Below are positions 45,720 through 55,254 of a stretch of 64,000 bases of DNA, in pieces; positions within the stretch are counted from its first letter, which is position 1, and each line of letters opens with the position of its first letter. The translations under genes and the position numbers were made by a program. Source of the DNA: Planococcus sp. MB-3u-03 (GTDB lineage: Bacteria > Bacillota > Bacilli > Bacillales_A > Planococcaceae); NCBI RefSeq assembly GCF_002833405.1, contig NZ_CP025135.1, forward strand, positions 787,501 to 851,500. Direction: 5' to 3'. Below the pieces are notes generated by a model that saw nothing but the letters and a program-made list of their open reading frames with translations, was not told where the DNA came from and searched no databases.

Positions 45720-46959
45720 GATTTCTTTAGACCTCGATCTGGACTTGACCATACAGCGTAACCTCCTTTGTAACGAGATTTAATGGCTCTTGGTAAAGCA
45801 ACAACGACTACTAGGGTGTTTACCATCCAGTAAATAGCCGGATACCATGCGGCCCAAAAATAATACTTCATCACCCCGTTATGTCTAGAATCGATTACAA
45901 GAGAGATGAACAGTTGAATCATACTAATAAATACAAGGAAAAAAGAAGTTAATGTCAACCAAAAAATTAGGTCTTGAAAGGCATTAGCTGAAAAAACAAG
46001 GATCAGTGTAATAAATAACCAACTGAAAGCCCAGAGTGTACTGATACATTGCTCTAAAAAAATAAGCCATAGACGTCTTTGTTTCCAGCTGAATAAGATG
46101 CGCCAATGACGCAAGATGACTTCTTGTCCCCCTTGTGCCCAACGAATTCGCTGTTGCCAAATACCTAAGAGTGTTTCGGGAACAAGCATCCAACAAATTG
46201 CACGAGGTTCATAACGAACATCCCAAAAGCGTTTTTGCAATTTCCAACTAACGGCAATGTCTTCTGTAATCATATCGCGATCCCATAACCCGACATCTAC
46301 TAATGCTTTTTTGCGAAACGTCACAACTACTCCCGATACCGTCATTACTTTTCCTAGTAGTCTTTGTGTGCGCTTAATCGCACCAATAATTGAAGCATAT
46401 TCAACCAATTGCATTCGGCTCAAAAGCGTATTTCGGTTCCGAATAGATGGACTTCCTGTAACGGCGCCTACTCGCTCTCCACTTACAAAAAACTGATGAA
46501 TCATATAGTAAGGGGCTGTATCTGCTAAAAGTGCATCTGCATCAACGCAGACTAAATACTCAGCTTTTGAAGCAAATAATCCTACTTGTAAGGCATTTGC
46601 TTTCCCACGGTTTTCTTGTAGTTGAATCACTCTTACTTCACTGTATGTTTTGGATAATTCCTCTAAAAGGGAAGCAGTTTGATCGGTTGAGCCATCATTT
46701 ATTAAGATAATTTCCTTTTTGGGATACGATAGCCCAGATAAATTTTTTACGGTATCCGTAATCGTTTCTTCTTCGTTATAACAAGGAACGAGGATGCTAA
46801 TCATCGGCCAATCAAATCCATCTATATCGATGTCACTTTGTTTCTTTTCTTTTGTTCTCAAAAAAAGAATAGATCCTGCCATCCAAAAAAGTGCCATTAG
46901 AAATGGGTACCAAAAACAAAGCTTGCGACCAAACCATATGGTCCTGAAAAGAAATCCAT
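45716..46959 (-). pseudogene. icaA: IcaA/PgaC poly-N-acetylglucosamine synthase, one-base break at N-terminus
   Basis: A family 2 glycosyltransferase: SILVPCYNEEETITDTV, IILINDGSTDQT, VQLQENRGKANAL-like block, VCVDADALL, GAVTGSPSIRNR, MITEDIAVSWKLQ, ETLLGIWQQRIRWAQGG (QxxRW) and the IcaA end KGGYAVWSSPDRG. The open frame starts at 46897, but in another frame ATG 46959 reads MDFFSGPYGLVASFVF, and one extra base in the A-run at 46912-46916 would join it to YPFLMALFWMAG. So the gene is intact but for one base. Makes PNAG biofilm polysaccharide at the membrane. Confidence 0.85.
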
Positions 46960-47112
46960 ATCAATCTACCTACTTTCGTGTTCTGTATTTATATAGTGAA
47001 ATTTTGTCGAAAAATAAGTGTATTAATTTTATTAACTTCTTTTAAAACATCGATATACTTAGGAAGCAACAAAACTACTTTAACCATATCCTTAGATACA
47101 GGAGGTTTTATT

Positions 47113-48137
47113 TTGCAGAACCGTATTAAAAGAGCTTTTAATTTATCGAAACATCTACATGGAGAAGCCACTCGGCCTCGATTGGTCAGCGGTATTATAT
47201 TAGATACTTCGAGACGTCATGTGCCAGTAACGTTCTTAATGCGCGTTATCGATGAGATTCAAACAGGTGGTGGAGATTATCTTCAATTACATTTTCGGAT
47301 GCAGAGGGATACCGGTTATTCTCTGAAATCCTAGGTCAGACTTTGACAAAACAAATGATCAATACCTCGTTAAAAGCGAAATTCTAGAACTCATCGCTTA
47401 TGCAAATGATAGAGATGTGATGATCATTCCAGATTTTGATGTTCCAAGCCACTCAAAGGGTGGTTGAAACTGGTCAAAGAAAATTCGATGAAAACTTTTA
47501 CAAATCGATCGTGTCAGACTTTGATGAGGGTTTAGTTGACTATTTTGATAACCCTCAAGCAACAATGCTCGTTAAACATTTGATCGAGGAAATAGCCTTT
47601 GTATTTAAGCAAGACAAATATAAAGGACACCAAATATTCTCAATAGGCGGTGACGAAGTGCCAGGGACAAATAACTTCCAGGAAGAGTATATAAGGTTTA
47701 TCAATACAATTTCTGGTTATGTCGAGCAATGCGGCTACAAACCGAGAATGTGGAACGATTCTGAAGAAGGGATATAAGAAAAAAAATAAAAAGAAGAGAA
47801 AGAAAAAAGAAAAGAAAGAATGATGAAAAAAGAGAGAATAAATACAAAAAAAAGAGAAAAAAAAAAAAAGAATAAATAAAAAAAAGAAAGAAGAAAAAGT
47901 AATGACAGTATAAATACAGAAGCTATCGCAGGACAAATTGACTACGTAAAGGCATTTCATAAATCAACTGTATTTTGTTACAAAGATAATCCCTACGGCG
48001 AAGTTGACACGTCAGATGTCCTTAAAGGTACTGCATATACATTTTGGACTGAGCGTGGAATCGAACTAACAGATGAGCAATTATTAGCTCAAGTTTTGCC
48101 TTTAATAAAAAACTATTTAAGCATAAGCCAAAACTAA
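47113..48137 (+). pseudogene. GH20 hexosaminidase, dispersin B-like, broken and interrupted
   Basis: TTG 47113 follows AGGAGG. Successive frames give SGIILDTSRRHVPVTFLMRVIDEI, GGGDYLQLHFSDAEGY, IPDFDVPSHSKGWLKLV, then IFSIGGDEVPGTNNFQEEY (the GH20 GGDE catalytic pair), GYKPRMWND, and, after the A/G tract at 47776-47900, STVFCYKDNP, GTAYTFWTERGIELTDEQLLAQVLP and a stop at 48137. This is the order of dispersin-type beta-1,6-N-acetylglucosaminidases. It faces away from the icaADB-like operon, so it was probably the matching PNAG-degrading enzyme. No signal peptide is evident. Confidence 0.8.
47776..47900. repeat. Near-pure A/G low-complexity tract inside the GH20 gene
   Basis: About 125 bases with nearly only A and G, a handful of T and a single C, beginning right after codons for the GH20 block NDSEEG and ending where the GH20 C-terminal part resumes. 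It seems to replace roughly 60-100 expected residues. It has no repeat unit and no insertion-sequence ends. Confidence 0.85.
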
Positions 48138-48448
48138 TCATGCATTGAGGCACATTAAATCAAAGACTCAACGATAAGTAGAAAAGAACTTCTGAGAATA
48201 AAACAACGCATTTTGGAATATCAACAGATTGTCCCTTACACACTAGGATGCTGCCAAAGTTGAATGGGATTTGTAGAAGCAACTGGATTCACACTAAATT
48301 TACACGATGGCAGCTGCCTAAATTATCTCGTCATTGACTATAAGAAGAACAGCAACTGCAGACAGTTCACACGGCAATAATCAAATGGACTCATCCTTAA
48401 AAAAATGGAAAAAAAGGCTTATCATTAGGGGTAATATGAGTTCAAAGT
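48138..48448. other. Intergenic stretch, nothing identified
   Basis: About 310 AT-rich bases between the GH20 remnant and the convergent GNAT gene. All frames are heavily stopped and I see no hairpin followed by a T-run. Confidence 0.6.
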
Positions 48449-49255
48449 CTAGTAGTCCAAAAACTTGGCCATGTAAATTTCATTGTGTAGTTTATTGTTG
48501 ATAATTATTGAGTTGTTGCGAATGCCTTCCGGTTTATACTCCATTTTTTCGAAGAGCTTCCGAGCTGGAATGTTTTCTTCTGAAACAGTCAGCTCGAGAC
48601 GACTGATGGCTTTTGTGATAGCCCATTCCTCTGCTTTTTGAAGAAGAGAGTAAGCAATTCCTTTACCTTGCGCATCAGCTTGAATCCCAAGAAGCAAGGC
48701 TGCACGATGAGTAGCCCGTTTGGCCTCATTCCCTGTGACCATCAAATAACCGACGTGCTCTCCATTTAAAATAGCAAGAAAAACAATTGAATGGCCGCGT
48801 TGATTCCACTCAATAATCTGCTTTCTCACTTTTTGTGTAGACAGTGCTCGTTCTTCTTTTCCATACAATAGAAAGTCCGATTCTCCTTCTATATTTTTCT
48901 GCAATTCTGCGAGAAAACGAGCATCACTATGTCCAGCTGGACGAACGAACAAAATATCCTCATTCGCATGATCCTTATTTTCATCGTTTTTAGTCAAAAG
49001 ATCTATCCTTTCAAAACTAACATACCGATTTGACTTGAACTCCTTGACTATGTAGCCGTTATCTAGCCAAGCATGGAAATGCTTGGCCGGTGCTTTCGTC
49101 TTTTTCCACCAACTTTGATTTAAGTAAGCACTATTAGGCAGGCTCTGTCCCATAATCTTTTCAATTTCAGTCAGGTGCAACGCAAGGGTTGGGTTTGTTG
49201 CCATGGAAAAATAATTTGCAAATGGAATGTACTTCTTTTCTAGCGCTATCGTCAT
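48449..49255 (-). CDS. DUF7662-GNAT fusion acetyltransferase
   Basis: A 268-residue two-domain protein. Residues 1-85 (FANYFSMATNPTLALHLTEI, then EIEKIMGQSLPNSAYLNQSWW, HFHAWLDNGYIVKEF) match the DUF7662 pattern; residues 100-268 are a GNAT acetyltransferase (LLLGIQADAQGKGIAYSLLQKAEEWA acetyl-CoA loop, LELTVSEENIPARKLFEKMEYKPEG). AAAGGA precedes ATG 49255. Intact in an otherwise decayed region. Substrate unknown. Confidence 0.82.
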   Translation of the reverse strand: MTIALEKKYIPFANYFSMATNPTLALHLTEIEKIMGQSLPNSAYLNQSWWKKTKAPAKHFHAWLDNGYIVKEFKSNRYVSFERIDLLTKNDENKDHANEDILFVRPAGHSDARFLAELQKNIEGESDFLLYGKEERALSTQKVRKQIIEWNQRGHSIVFLAILNGEHVGYLMVTGNEAKRATHRAALLLGIQADAQGKGIAYSLLQKAEEWAITKAISRLELTVSEENIPARKLFEKMEYKPEGIRNNSIIINNKLHNEIYMAKFLDY

Positions 49256-50274
49256 TGGTTTTAATTCCTTTCAATCGTCATCATTTTTTTAATTGTTGAA
49301 TTACAGCATTCGGTAAACTCTTTTGCTTTATCATCTGAAAAGTCGGCTTATTTTTATTGTTCGGTCAAACTATCGTTGTCTTTCTTCAAAACGATAGTAA
49401 TGCGTCCAATAAGCGAATACTTCTTTGACTATGCCCGATTTTTTGAGCCTTCACGGCATTCAATTCTTCTGCGACATAAATTTCATAGAAGATCTTTTTT
49501 AAATTGTCTGATGTTGATTCTCAATTACATTTTAAAATGCTTATATTTCAATAGAAAACCTCCTGAATAATAACGAAATAAAGAATCAGCAATTGAAGTG
49601 TTTGAGATCGATCACTTCTATTTTTGTCATTTCGCTAAAATTAAGTCTTAGTATTCACTTGAATAAAAGACACAGAACTTATATACCCATTAATTTGAGT
49701 TTTATTTATATTTTTTAAAATTAAACCATCTTTTTACACTGAAAATATTTACTGACAGTTTTTCGAGTTAATATTAGGGATTAAAAATGAGTTTATTTGT
49801 GGGGGATTATGGAAAAAACGAGTAATTATAGCAATCTCTTCTAAACTAGAGCTTGTGGACGAGCGAGAATCGAATGAGGAACTTCATTTTAACTTGCAAC
49901 TGAAAAGAATCAGTCTCATAGTTAAGATTTATTTTGTCCAGAAGAAGTAAACAGTATGAATTATTTCGCTGACCACCAAAAAAGCGCATTCATCTCAAGA
50001 GGTTTGTAAGAGAATCATATGGTTTTATGGATACACCCAACGAAGAAAGAGAATTCATGGATAAAATTTTGTATATGGATTGTCCTTATTCTTAATCGAT
50101 AGAAATGCTGAGTCAATAGCTGTGTTTTATTTGCTTTGAAATAAGAAATGGAGGGAGTGACTGAACGGGAGTTTACATATGACACCTTATCGGAAGTTAT
50201 AAAAATATAAAAGGCAAGAAAAGGCTCGTTATAGCGAATTCTCTTGACCTCAGTATTTACGTTTGTATCGACTA
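49256..50274. other. Gene-free AT-rich stretch with small remnants
   Basis: No intact gene in about 1 kb. On the minus strand near 49400-49520 a short open piece (IFYEIYVAEELNAVKAQKIG) suggests a lost gene. At 49809 ATGGAAAAAACGAGTAATTA resembles the start of the DUF4279 gene at 60501 over about 20 bases, then diverges. Otherwise nothing supported. Confidence 0.5.
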
Positions 50275-50425
50275 AACAATCACTGCATAGAACTTTTTGT
50301 GTTGCATAAGCTTACGTTATTTTTGCCATTTTAGATTGACGTTGCAGGATGTATTAGGGGAGTGTTAATAAAGAAGTAGAAATGTAAATTAGCACATTTA
50401 AGTTGCAGTAATTTACAGGAAGAAA
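50275..50425 (+). repeat. Dispersed repeat element, copy A
   Basis: Shares an ordered series of short blocks with 61270-61420: CAATC-CTGCA-AG, ACGTTATTTT-type, TTGACG, and the stem TGTAAATTA (50383) / TAATTTACA (50409) with a 17-base loop, then GGAAG and AAAC. It precedes a truncated ferritin sequence. Estimated by eye, diverged. Confidence 0.5.
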
Positions 50426-50471
50426 ACTAGCGAAATGAATGGAACAAACGGCATAGCTTTTTAGAAAAGAA

Positions 50472-50666
50472 ATGCCGACAGTAAGCTTGATGGATGGACT
50501 GCAAGAACATGCCACCTTATCATTTTTGGATTGGTTCATTGAAGAACAAATGGAAGAAAAAAAGATGTTCCGTGATATGATCATTCGCATAAAAGGCATC
50601 GAAGAAGGTGGCGAGTATTTCCTGAAAATGGACGACGAGTTTGCTGCAAGAAAACCGGAAGAATAA
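50472..50666 (+). pseudogene. Ferritin C-terminal fragment
   Basis: 64 codons whose residues ATLSFLDWFIEEQMEEKKMF and RIKGIEEGGEYFLKMDDE match the last two helices of bacterial FtnA-type ferritin (usually about 165 residues), with one Glu-rich iron-binding helix. The first 100 residues are missing and the upstream sequence is unrelated, so this is a 5'-truncated remnant, not an iron-storage protein. Confidence 0.8.
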
Positions 50667-50727
50667 TACGAAAGAAAAAAGCACAAGGCTGATTGTGTGC
50701 TTTTTTGTGTGAATTATAAATTTTTCA

Positions 50728-51481
50728 TTATTCCTCTTCACTTAAGGAATGATCATTTTCTAACCAATCCACAATTAACTCTAGGATGATTTCTTGTTGT
50801 TCACTGACGGTGATCTGAGCTTCATTGTCGCCGGACTGACTACCATATACGCCAAAATACGCGTGGTTTCCGCCTGGAATTTCAATGAAATCCGTTGTTT
50901 CTGGCAAGTTTGGGCTGTTTTCCTTAATTTTTTCAGGCGTACTTAAGCCATCTTCTGAACCGCTTATGGATAAAGCGGGTAAGTTGGATTCGCTTAAATA
51001 GTCATTGCTTGCTGCGTATGCCCCGAGTAATATGAGCCCGTTGACGCGATCCAACTGCTGATCGGCATACATAGCGGCTGCTGCGCCTCCCATGGAATGA
51101 CCCGAGACATACCACTCGATGCTGTCGTCACTTTCGATGATTTCATCCGCTTTTGAAACATCTAGAATGGATAAATTTAATCTCACTGAAGGGATAGCGA
51201 CTGTAATATTTTGCTTCGATAATTCTTGTGCTAAGTAGGCATATGCTTCAGGCTCGACTTTTGCACCAGGGTAGAGGATCAACCCTTTTTCTGCATTATC
51301 GGCCCGATAGATATACCACCCATCCTCGGGTTCGATAACTTCCTCTATTTCGATTTGATCAGCATCTACCGCTTCAAATGTATCTTGAGACCAGATAAAA
51401 AAGATAGTGAAGCTCACAATTACGACTAAAGCTAGTATGAAGAGCGAGATGAATAAGGTTTTTTTGTTTAGAATTTTTCAT
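50728..51481 (-). pseudogene. Membrane-anchored alpha/beta hydrolase, one-base break in N-terminal A-run
   Basis: The open frame from 51417 encodes a 229-residue hydrolase: GLILYPGAKVEPEAY, nucleophile elbow VSGHSMGGAAAA (Ser), GSEDGLSTPEK (Asp), PGGNHAYFG (His). In the neighbouring frame ATG 51481 reads MKNSKQK; one more base in the 7-base run at 51459-51465 would fuse it to TLFISLFILALVVIVSFTIFF, a clean membrane anchor. Similar to the YdeN/lysophospholipase-like alpha/beta hydrolase family (PF12695). If the break is an error, the gene is intact. Confidence 0.78.
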
Positions 51482-52148
51482 GATGGTTACCGAATTATTC
51501 TTCATTTAATCAAGTAGAAAGGTATAGCCAATCCACTGAATAAAATTATAAATAATTATCCTTTCTGGATTTTGAAAGCATTCACTTAAGTTTTATGAAA
51601 CTATTATTTCATGCAACTTAATTATAAACATTAGCACGTTTGTGAGGTGAAAGCATGAGTAAAACCAACATGTGGTAAATCCGTTAAAGGTAAAGGAGGA
51701 AGGGGATCCTTAAGTAATATGGAATGTATTAGTGTATAAGCGATTCTAGCTGGAATTATAGAAACGATGAAAACTATGACATCAAAACATTTCATACGAG
51801 CTCTGAGACCGAATTTTAATGTTCATCTTACAAGTACATTGGTGTGTCTAAAGCAGGTTTGGGATAACTAAAGTATTACAACGAACTCCGTTGCTCTAGG
51901 CATTATCGGTATTTCTGTCTATAGCATGTCAGGCGACAATAATAATGAGTCGCACCCCGTTTCCTCCATGCGATCGGTCCTGCTCAACGTGGTTGAAAAC
52001 CTTTTGAATTCTCCGCAACAGCACACTACGGATTTTCAAAGTTTCCGATAGTAAGTAATCTCGAATTATAGAAAATACGCTATTTTTCTAGTAAGTTAAA
52101 TGTTTAAATAAAGATAGTTAAAGATCCGGAACAAGGAGGTTATAGGCT
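51482..52148. other. Gene-free stretch
   Basis: About 670 AT-rich bases without an intact gene. Near 51890-52040 a frame gives ALGIIGISVYSMSGDNNNES followed by about 30 open codons, perhaps a lost coding piece; nothing identifiable. Confidence 0.5.
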
Positions 52149-52503
52149 ATGTCTACTTTAGCAACTATTTTTGTATTGATTGTTTTCACTTGAGCATTTT
52201 ATATCCTGGCTCTTGAAATGTTTTTCTTTCGTCTAAAGCAGCTAAACGGTCATTTGGGCTAAGTGATGAAGCAGTGGCGTCTAAGCAAATCCGAACACTT
52301 TTCGCCAATCAGGGATTGTATAATGGCTTTTAGCTGCTGGTCTTATTTTCGGATTAATCCGCAATGATACAGGAGTTGTCATTTTCTTTTATCATGTGTC
52401 ATTATTGCGGCTGTATACGGCGCATTGACATCCAATCGATCAATCTTAATCAAACAAGGGTTCCTGCCATTATCGCTCTAATTCTCGTATTGCTAGTAGG
52501 ATA
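52149..52503 (+). pseudogene. DUF1304 membrane protein, disrupted
   Basis: ATG 52149 with AAGGAGG upstream. Frames give MSTLATIFVLIVFT, a TGA, then AFYILALEMFFF, and after shifts SFGLSDEAVASKQIRTLFANQGLYNGF, LAAGLIFGLI, VVIFFLSCVIIAAVYGALTS and KQGFLPLIALILVLL to a stop at 52503. That order of blocks is DUF1304 (about 120 residues, four helices, unknown function). One stop and at least two indels. Confidence 0.7.
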
Positions 52504-52768
52504 ACGAAAGAATTAGGTGAATGGAGAAATCAAATCATTATAATACTTAATTTTATTTGATGGATAAAGTAGCCTTTTAGTCCCATAATTGGTACGCCCA
52601 GATTGATTTTTACAAATGAAAATGGACTTCTAAGTATAGTTAATTATTGATGATATTGTAACTGGAATGCTCAAAGACCCCAGTGTAATGAAAGCTGTTA
52701 AAAAGCTTCATAACACCGGGGTCTTTACACGTGGAATTCCTTGCAGCTGTTTATTTATAAATCAGCAT

Positions 52769-53674
52769 CTACTCAGCCAAGAACATTTCTTCAAGAGAAG
52801 GTTCATTGACTTCTACACGAAAGATGTTCACATGGCAGTTCGTAAAAGCGCGGATGATTTCGGCAATTTTTTGTTCGCTGCCGACGGTGATTGTGGTGAA
52901 GGCTACGTCTTTTTGTAGTTCGGTGCCGACTGATTCCAGCCAGGAGTAAAGCTTTTGCGCTTCGCCAGTGGGGATAGGGCCATGTTTTAACTGAACGGTA
53001 ATGGCCGAGCGATAATACGAACGCAATTCATCCATTGTGCCGCTTTTGACAATGCCGCCGTCTTTCATGATCGCAATGGTGGTGCAGATCTTTTCTACTT
53101 CATCAAGGTTGTGGGAGGTCATGAAAACCGTCTTGCCTTGCTGCTTTAGTGAATCGATCAATTTATGTATGTGCAAAGCGGATTCCGCATCTAGCCCTGA
53201 AGTTGGTTCGTCGAGAAAAATAAGGCTCGGGTTGTGGATGATAGCTTGTGCAATCCCCAGCTTTTTCTTCATGCCGAATGAAAACTTGCTGACTTTTTTC
53301 TTGCCGACACCCTCCAATCCCACAAGTTGCAAAACGTGCTTGCATTCAGTTTCAGAGACCGATCTGCCAGAGAGGGACGAAAGAAATTTCAAATGCTGCA
53401 TGGCGGACATCGAATCAAAAAGCGTGGAATAATCCGGCATGACGCCAATGTGCTTTTTCATGCGTTCGTTGGGGCCATCGACGCCGAGGAGTGAGAAACT
53501 TCCACTTGTTGGACGGATGATGCCAGTCAGCATATTGATGAAAGTGGATTTGCCGGCACCGTTGCGGCCGAGAAAGCCAAATACTTCTCCCGTTTCCACG
53601 ACAAGGCTGATGCCGCCAACGACTGGGGTGGAGCCATACATTTTCGTCAATTGCTTGGTTTCAATCGCTTTCAT
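52769..53674 (-). CDS. ABC transporter ATP-binding protein
   Basis: A 301-residue ABC-2 type exporter ATPase: Walker A GRNGAGKST, signature FSFGMKKKLGIAQA, Walker B LIFLDEPTSGLDAE, switch TSHNL, and a C-terminal extension ending in EPSLEEMFL. Its ATG (53674) shares one base with the permease stop (TGATG), and the RBS AGGAGGG lies within the permease's last codons. Likely an envelope-stress or peptide-antibiotic exporter with the divergent two-component system. Confidence 0.9.
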   Translation of the reverse strand: MKAIETKQLTKMYGSTPVVGGISLVVETGEVFGFLGRNGAGKSTFINMLTGIIRPTSGSFSLLGVDGPNERMKKHIGVMPDYSTLFDSMSAMQHLKFLSSLSGRSVSETECKHVLQLVGLEGVGKKKVSKFSFGMKKKLGIAQAIIHNPSLIFLDEPTSGLDAESALHIHKLIDSLKQQGKTVFMTSHNLDEVEKICTTIAIMKDGGIVKSGTMDELRSYYRSAITVQLKHGPIPTGEAQKLYSWLESVGTELQKDVAFTTITVGSEQKIAEIIRAFTNCHVNIFRVEVNEPSLEEMFLAE

Positions 53675-54363
53675 CAAAATTCCCTCCTATTAAAGATCAC
53701 CATTGCGGCTGCCATGATCAATCCAGCCAAACCGAAGATCACAAAAAACAAATAATTGTCTTCCACTAAATAATAATAAGGGTTGCCGAACTTGAGCCAG
53801 CTGATCCATTTGTTTCCGGTAAAGACAATCCATAGGCTAAGAATCGGAAATAGCATTCCAATCAATATCCCTAAGAACATCGTTACAGAAGGTTTAGGGA
53901 CGACAATGGACAATAACATGGCCACAGCAATTTGGAATGTCACTAAAGCTATTACTTGTGAAAAGATAAATAGATTGAAATTCAACGAAAATATGCTGAT
54001 CAGCAAAAACGAAATGACAATGCAGACGACCCAGAAAAGCCAAGCTCCGGCAAATTTGCCGAGCAAAATACGGGGGCGGGAAGTCCTTGTAACCAAGAAA
54101 CGCATCGTGCGTTCGTGGCTTTCTCTATTGATGCTGTCGTGTGAAAGTCCCATCACAAACAATTGACCGAACAGCAAGAGCAAAAACAGCAGTCCGCCGG
54201 TGTGGATATCTTCCATTTCTGTTTCTGTCAAAGAGATGCCTGCAGTCAAAATTTCCGAGTACTTCGCTGAGTAAAAAGCGGTTAAGAGCAATACAGCAAT
54301 GATGATAATGGATTTTACGCTTTTGAACATCCCGATAAACTCTCTTTTTCCAATCGCAATCAT
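53674..54363 (-). CDS. ABC-2 type transporter permease
   Basis: A 229-residue protein with six membrane helices (first about 18-35). INRESHERTMRFLVTRTSRPRILLGKF is the typical cytosolic loop of ABC-2 permeases. I start at ATG 54363 because GGAGGG precedes it; the longer reading runs into the divergent promoter. Paired with the downstream ATPase. Confidence 0.85.
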   Translation of the reverse strand: MIAIGKREFIGMFKSVKSIIIIAVLLLTAFYSAKYSEILTAGISLTETEMEDIHTGGLLFLLLLFGQLFVMGLSHDSINRESHERTMRFLVTRTSRPRILLGKFAGAWLFWVVCIVISFLLISIFSLNFNLFIFSQVIALVTFQIAVAMLLSIVVPKPSVTMFLGILIGMLFPILSLWIVFTGNKWISWLKFGNPYYYLVEDNYLFFVIFGLAGLIMAAAMVIFNRREF

Positions 54364-54454
54364 GATTAATTCCCTCCAAAGTTCATTTCGTTGCCTATCT
54401 GTGAGGCATGCTTTTAGTATAGAATCCATTCTTTAAGAAGGATGAAAGCTTAGC

Positions 54455-54473
54455 TTAATTCTTCCTTAATTCT
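54455..54473. promoter_or_regulatory. Candidate OmpR-type direct-repeat operator
   Basis: TTAATTCT at 54455 and again at 54466: an 11-bp period, one helical turn, as expected for tandem OmpR/PhoP-family binding. It lies between the divergent ABC operon and response-regulator gene. Confidence 0.45.
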
Positions 54474-54537
54474 CCTTTTTTTTCTTAAGGGAATGCTATC
54501 ATAGTTTACAGGAAACCATTTGGAAGGTCGGGTTACG

Positions 54538-55254
54538 ATGAAAGAACCTAATTTATTGATTGTTGAGGACGAGCAAGCGATTTTACATATGTTGATGACA
54601 ATTTTAACTAGAGAGAACTTCCGCTCTATTGATACGGCAGGCTCAGCAGAAGAAGCTTTGGTTTTGTGTAATGAAAAGTCGTATGATTTAATTTTGCTCG
54701 ATATTACGCTCCCTGGCCGTAGCGGCCTTGAAATCTGCCCGCTGATTCGGGAAATCTCCGATGCGTCCATTTTCTTTTTGACAGCACGCTCCACGGATCT
54801 GGATAAGCTTTCGGGATTTGCGGTAGGGGCGGATGATTACATCACCAAGCCGTTCAACCCTTTGGAAGTTGCGGCGCGTATAAAAGCCCATCTGCGAAGA
54901 CGCCTCGGAAGCACGCCGCGAACCGCAGCCAGTTTATTTGAATATGGCCCACTCACAGTCAATACGAGTGCTGGAGAAGTAAAGCTCCAAGGACAGCCTG
55001 TGGAACTCCCGGCGCAAGTGTATCAGCTGCTGCTTTTTTTCTGCAGGCACCCCAATCAATTATTCAGCAAAAGCCAGCTTTATGAAAAGGTATGGAACGA
55101 AGAGTTTCTTGGCGAAGACAATACCGTGATGGTCCACATCCGGAAATTACGTGAGAAAATCGAAATCAATCCGAGCAGCCCGAAGTTTATCGTCACAGTC
55201 AGAGGGCTGGGCTATAAATTCATTCCTGAGGGAGGCAACTATGAATCTACATAA
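54538..55254 (+). CDS. OmpR/PhoP-family response regulator
   Basis: A 238-residue regulator: receiver (IVEDEQ, LILLDITLPGRSG phospho-Asp, LTARST, YITKPFN) and a C-terminal winged helix (LPAQVYQLLLFFCRHPNQLFSKSQLYEKVWN, NTVMVHIRKLREKIE, VRGLGYKF). I use ATG 54538 rather than the upstream TTG. It overlaps the kinase gene by 14 bases and is divergent from the ABC genes it probably controls. Confidence 0.9.
   Translation: MKEPNLLIVEDEQAILHMLMTILTRENFRSIDTAGSAEEALVLCNEKSYDLILLDITLPGRSGLEICPLIREISDASIFFLTARSTDLDKLSGFAVGADDYITKPFNPLEVAARIKAHLRRRLGSTPRTAASLFEYGPLTVNTSAGEVKLQGQPVELPAQVYQLLLFFCRHPNQLFSKSQLYEKVWNEEFLGEDNTVMVHIRKLREKIEINPSSPKFIVTVRGLGYKFIPEGGNYEST

Noticed and set aside
47640..47960. 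A Phe/Leu-rich 106-codon minus-strand ORF, membrane-like
   Set aside because: It is the complement of the A/G tract (runs of TTT/TTC), not a real membrane protein.
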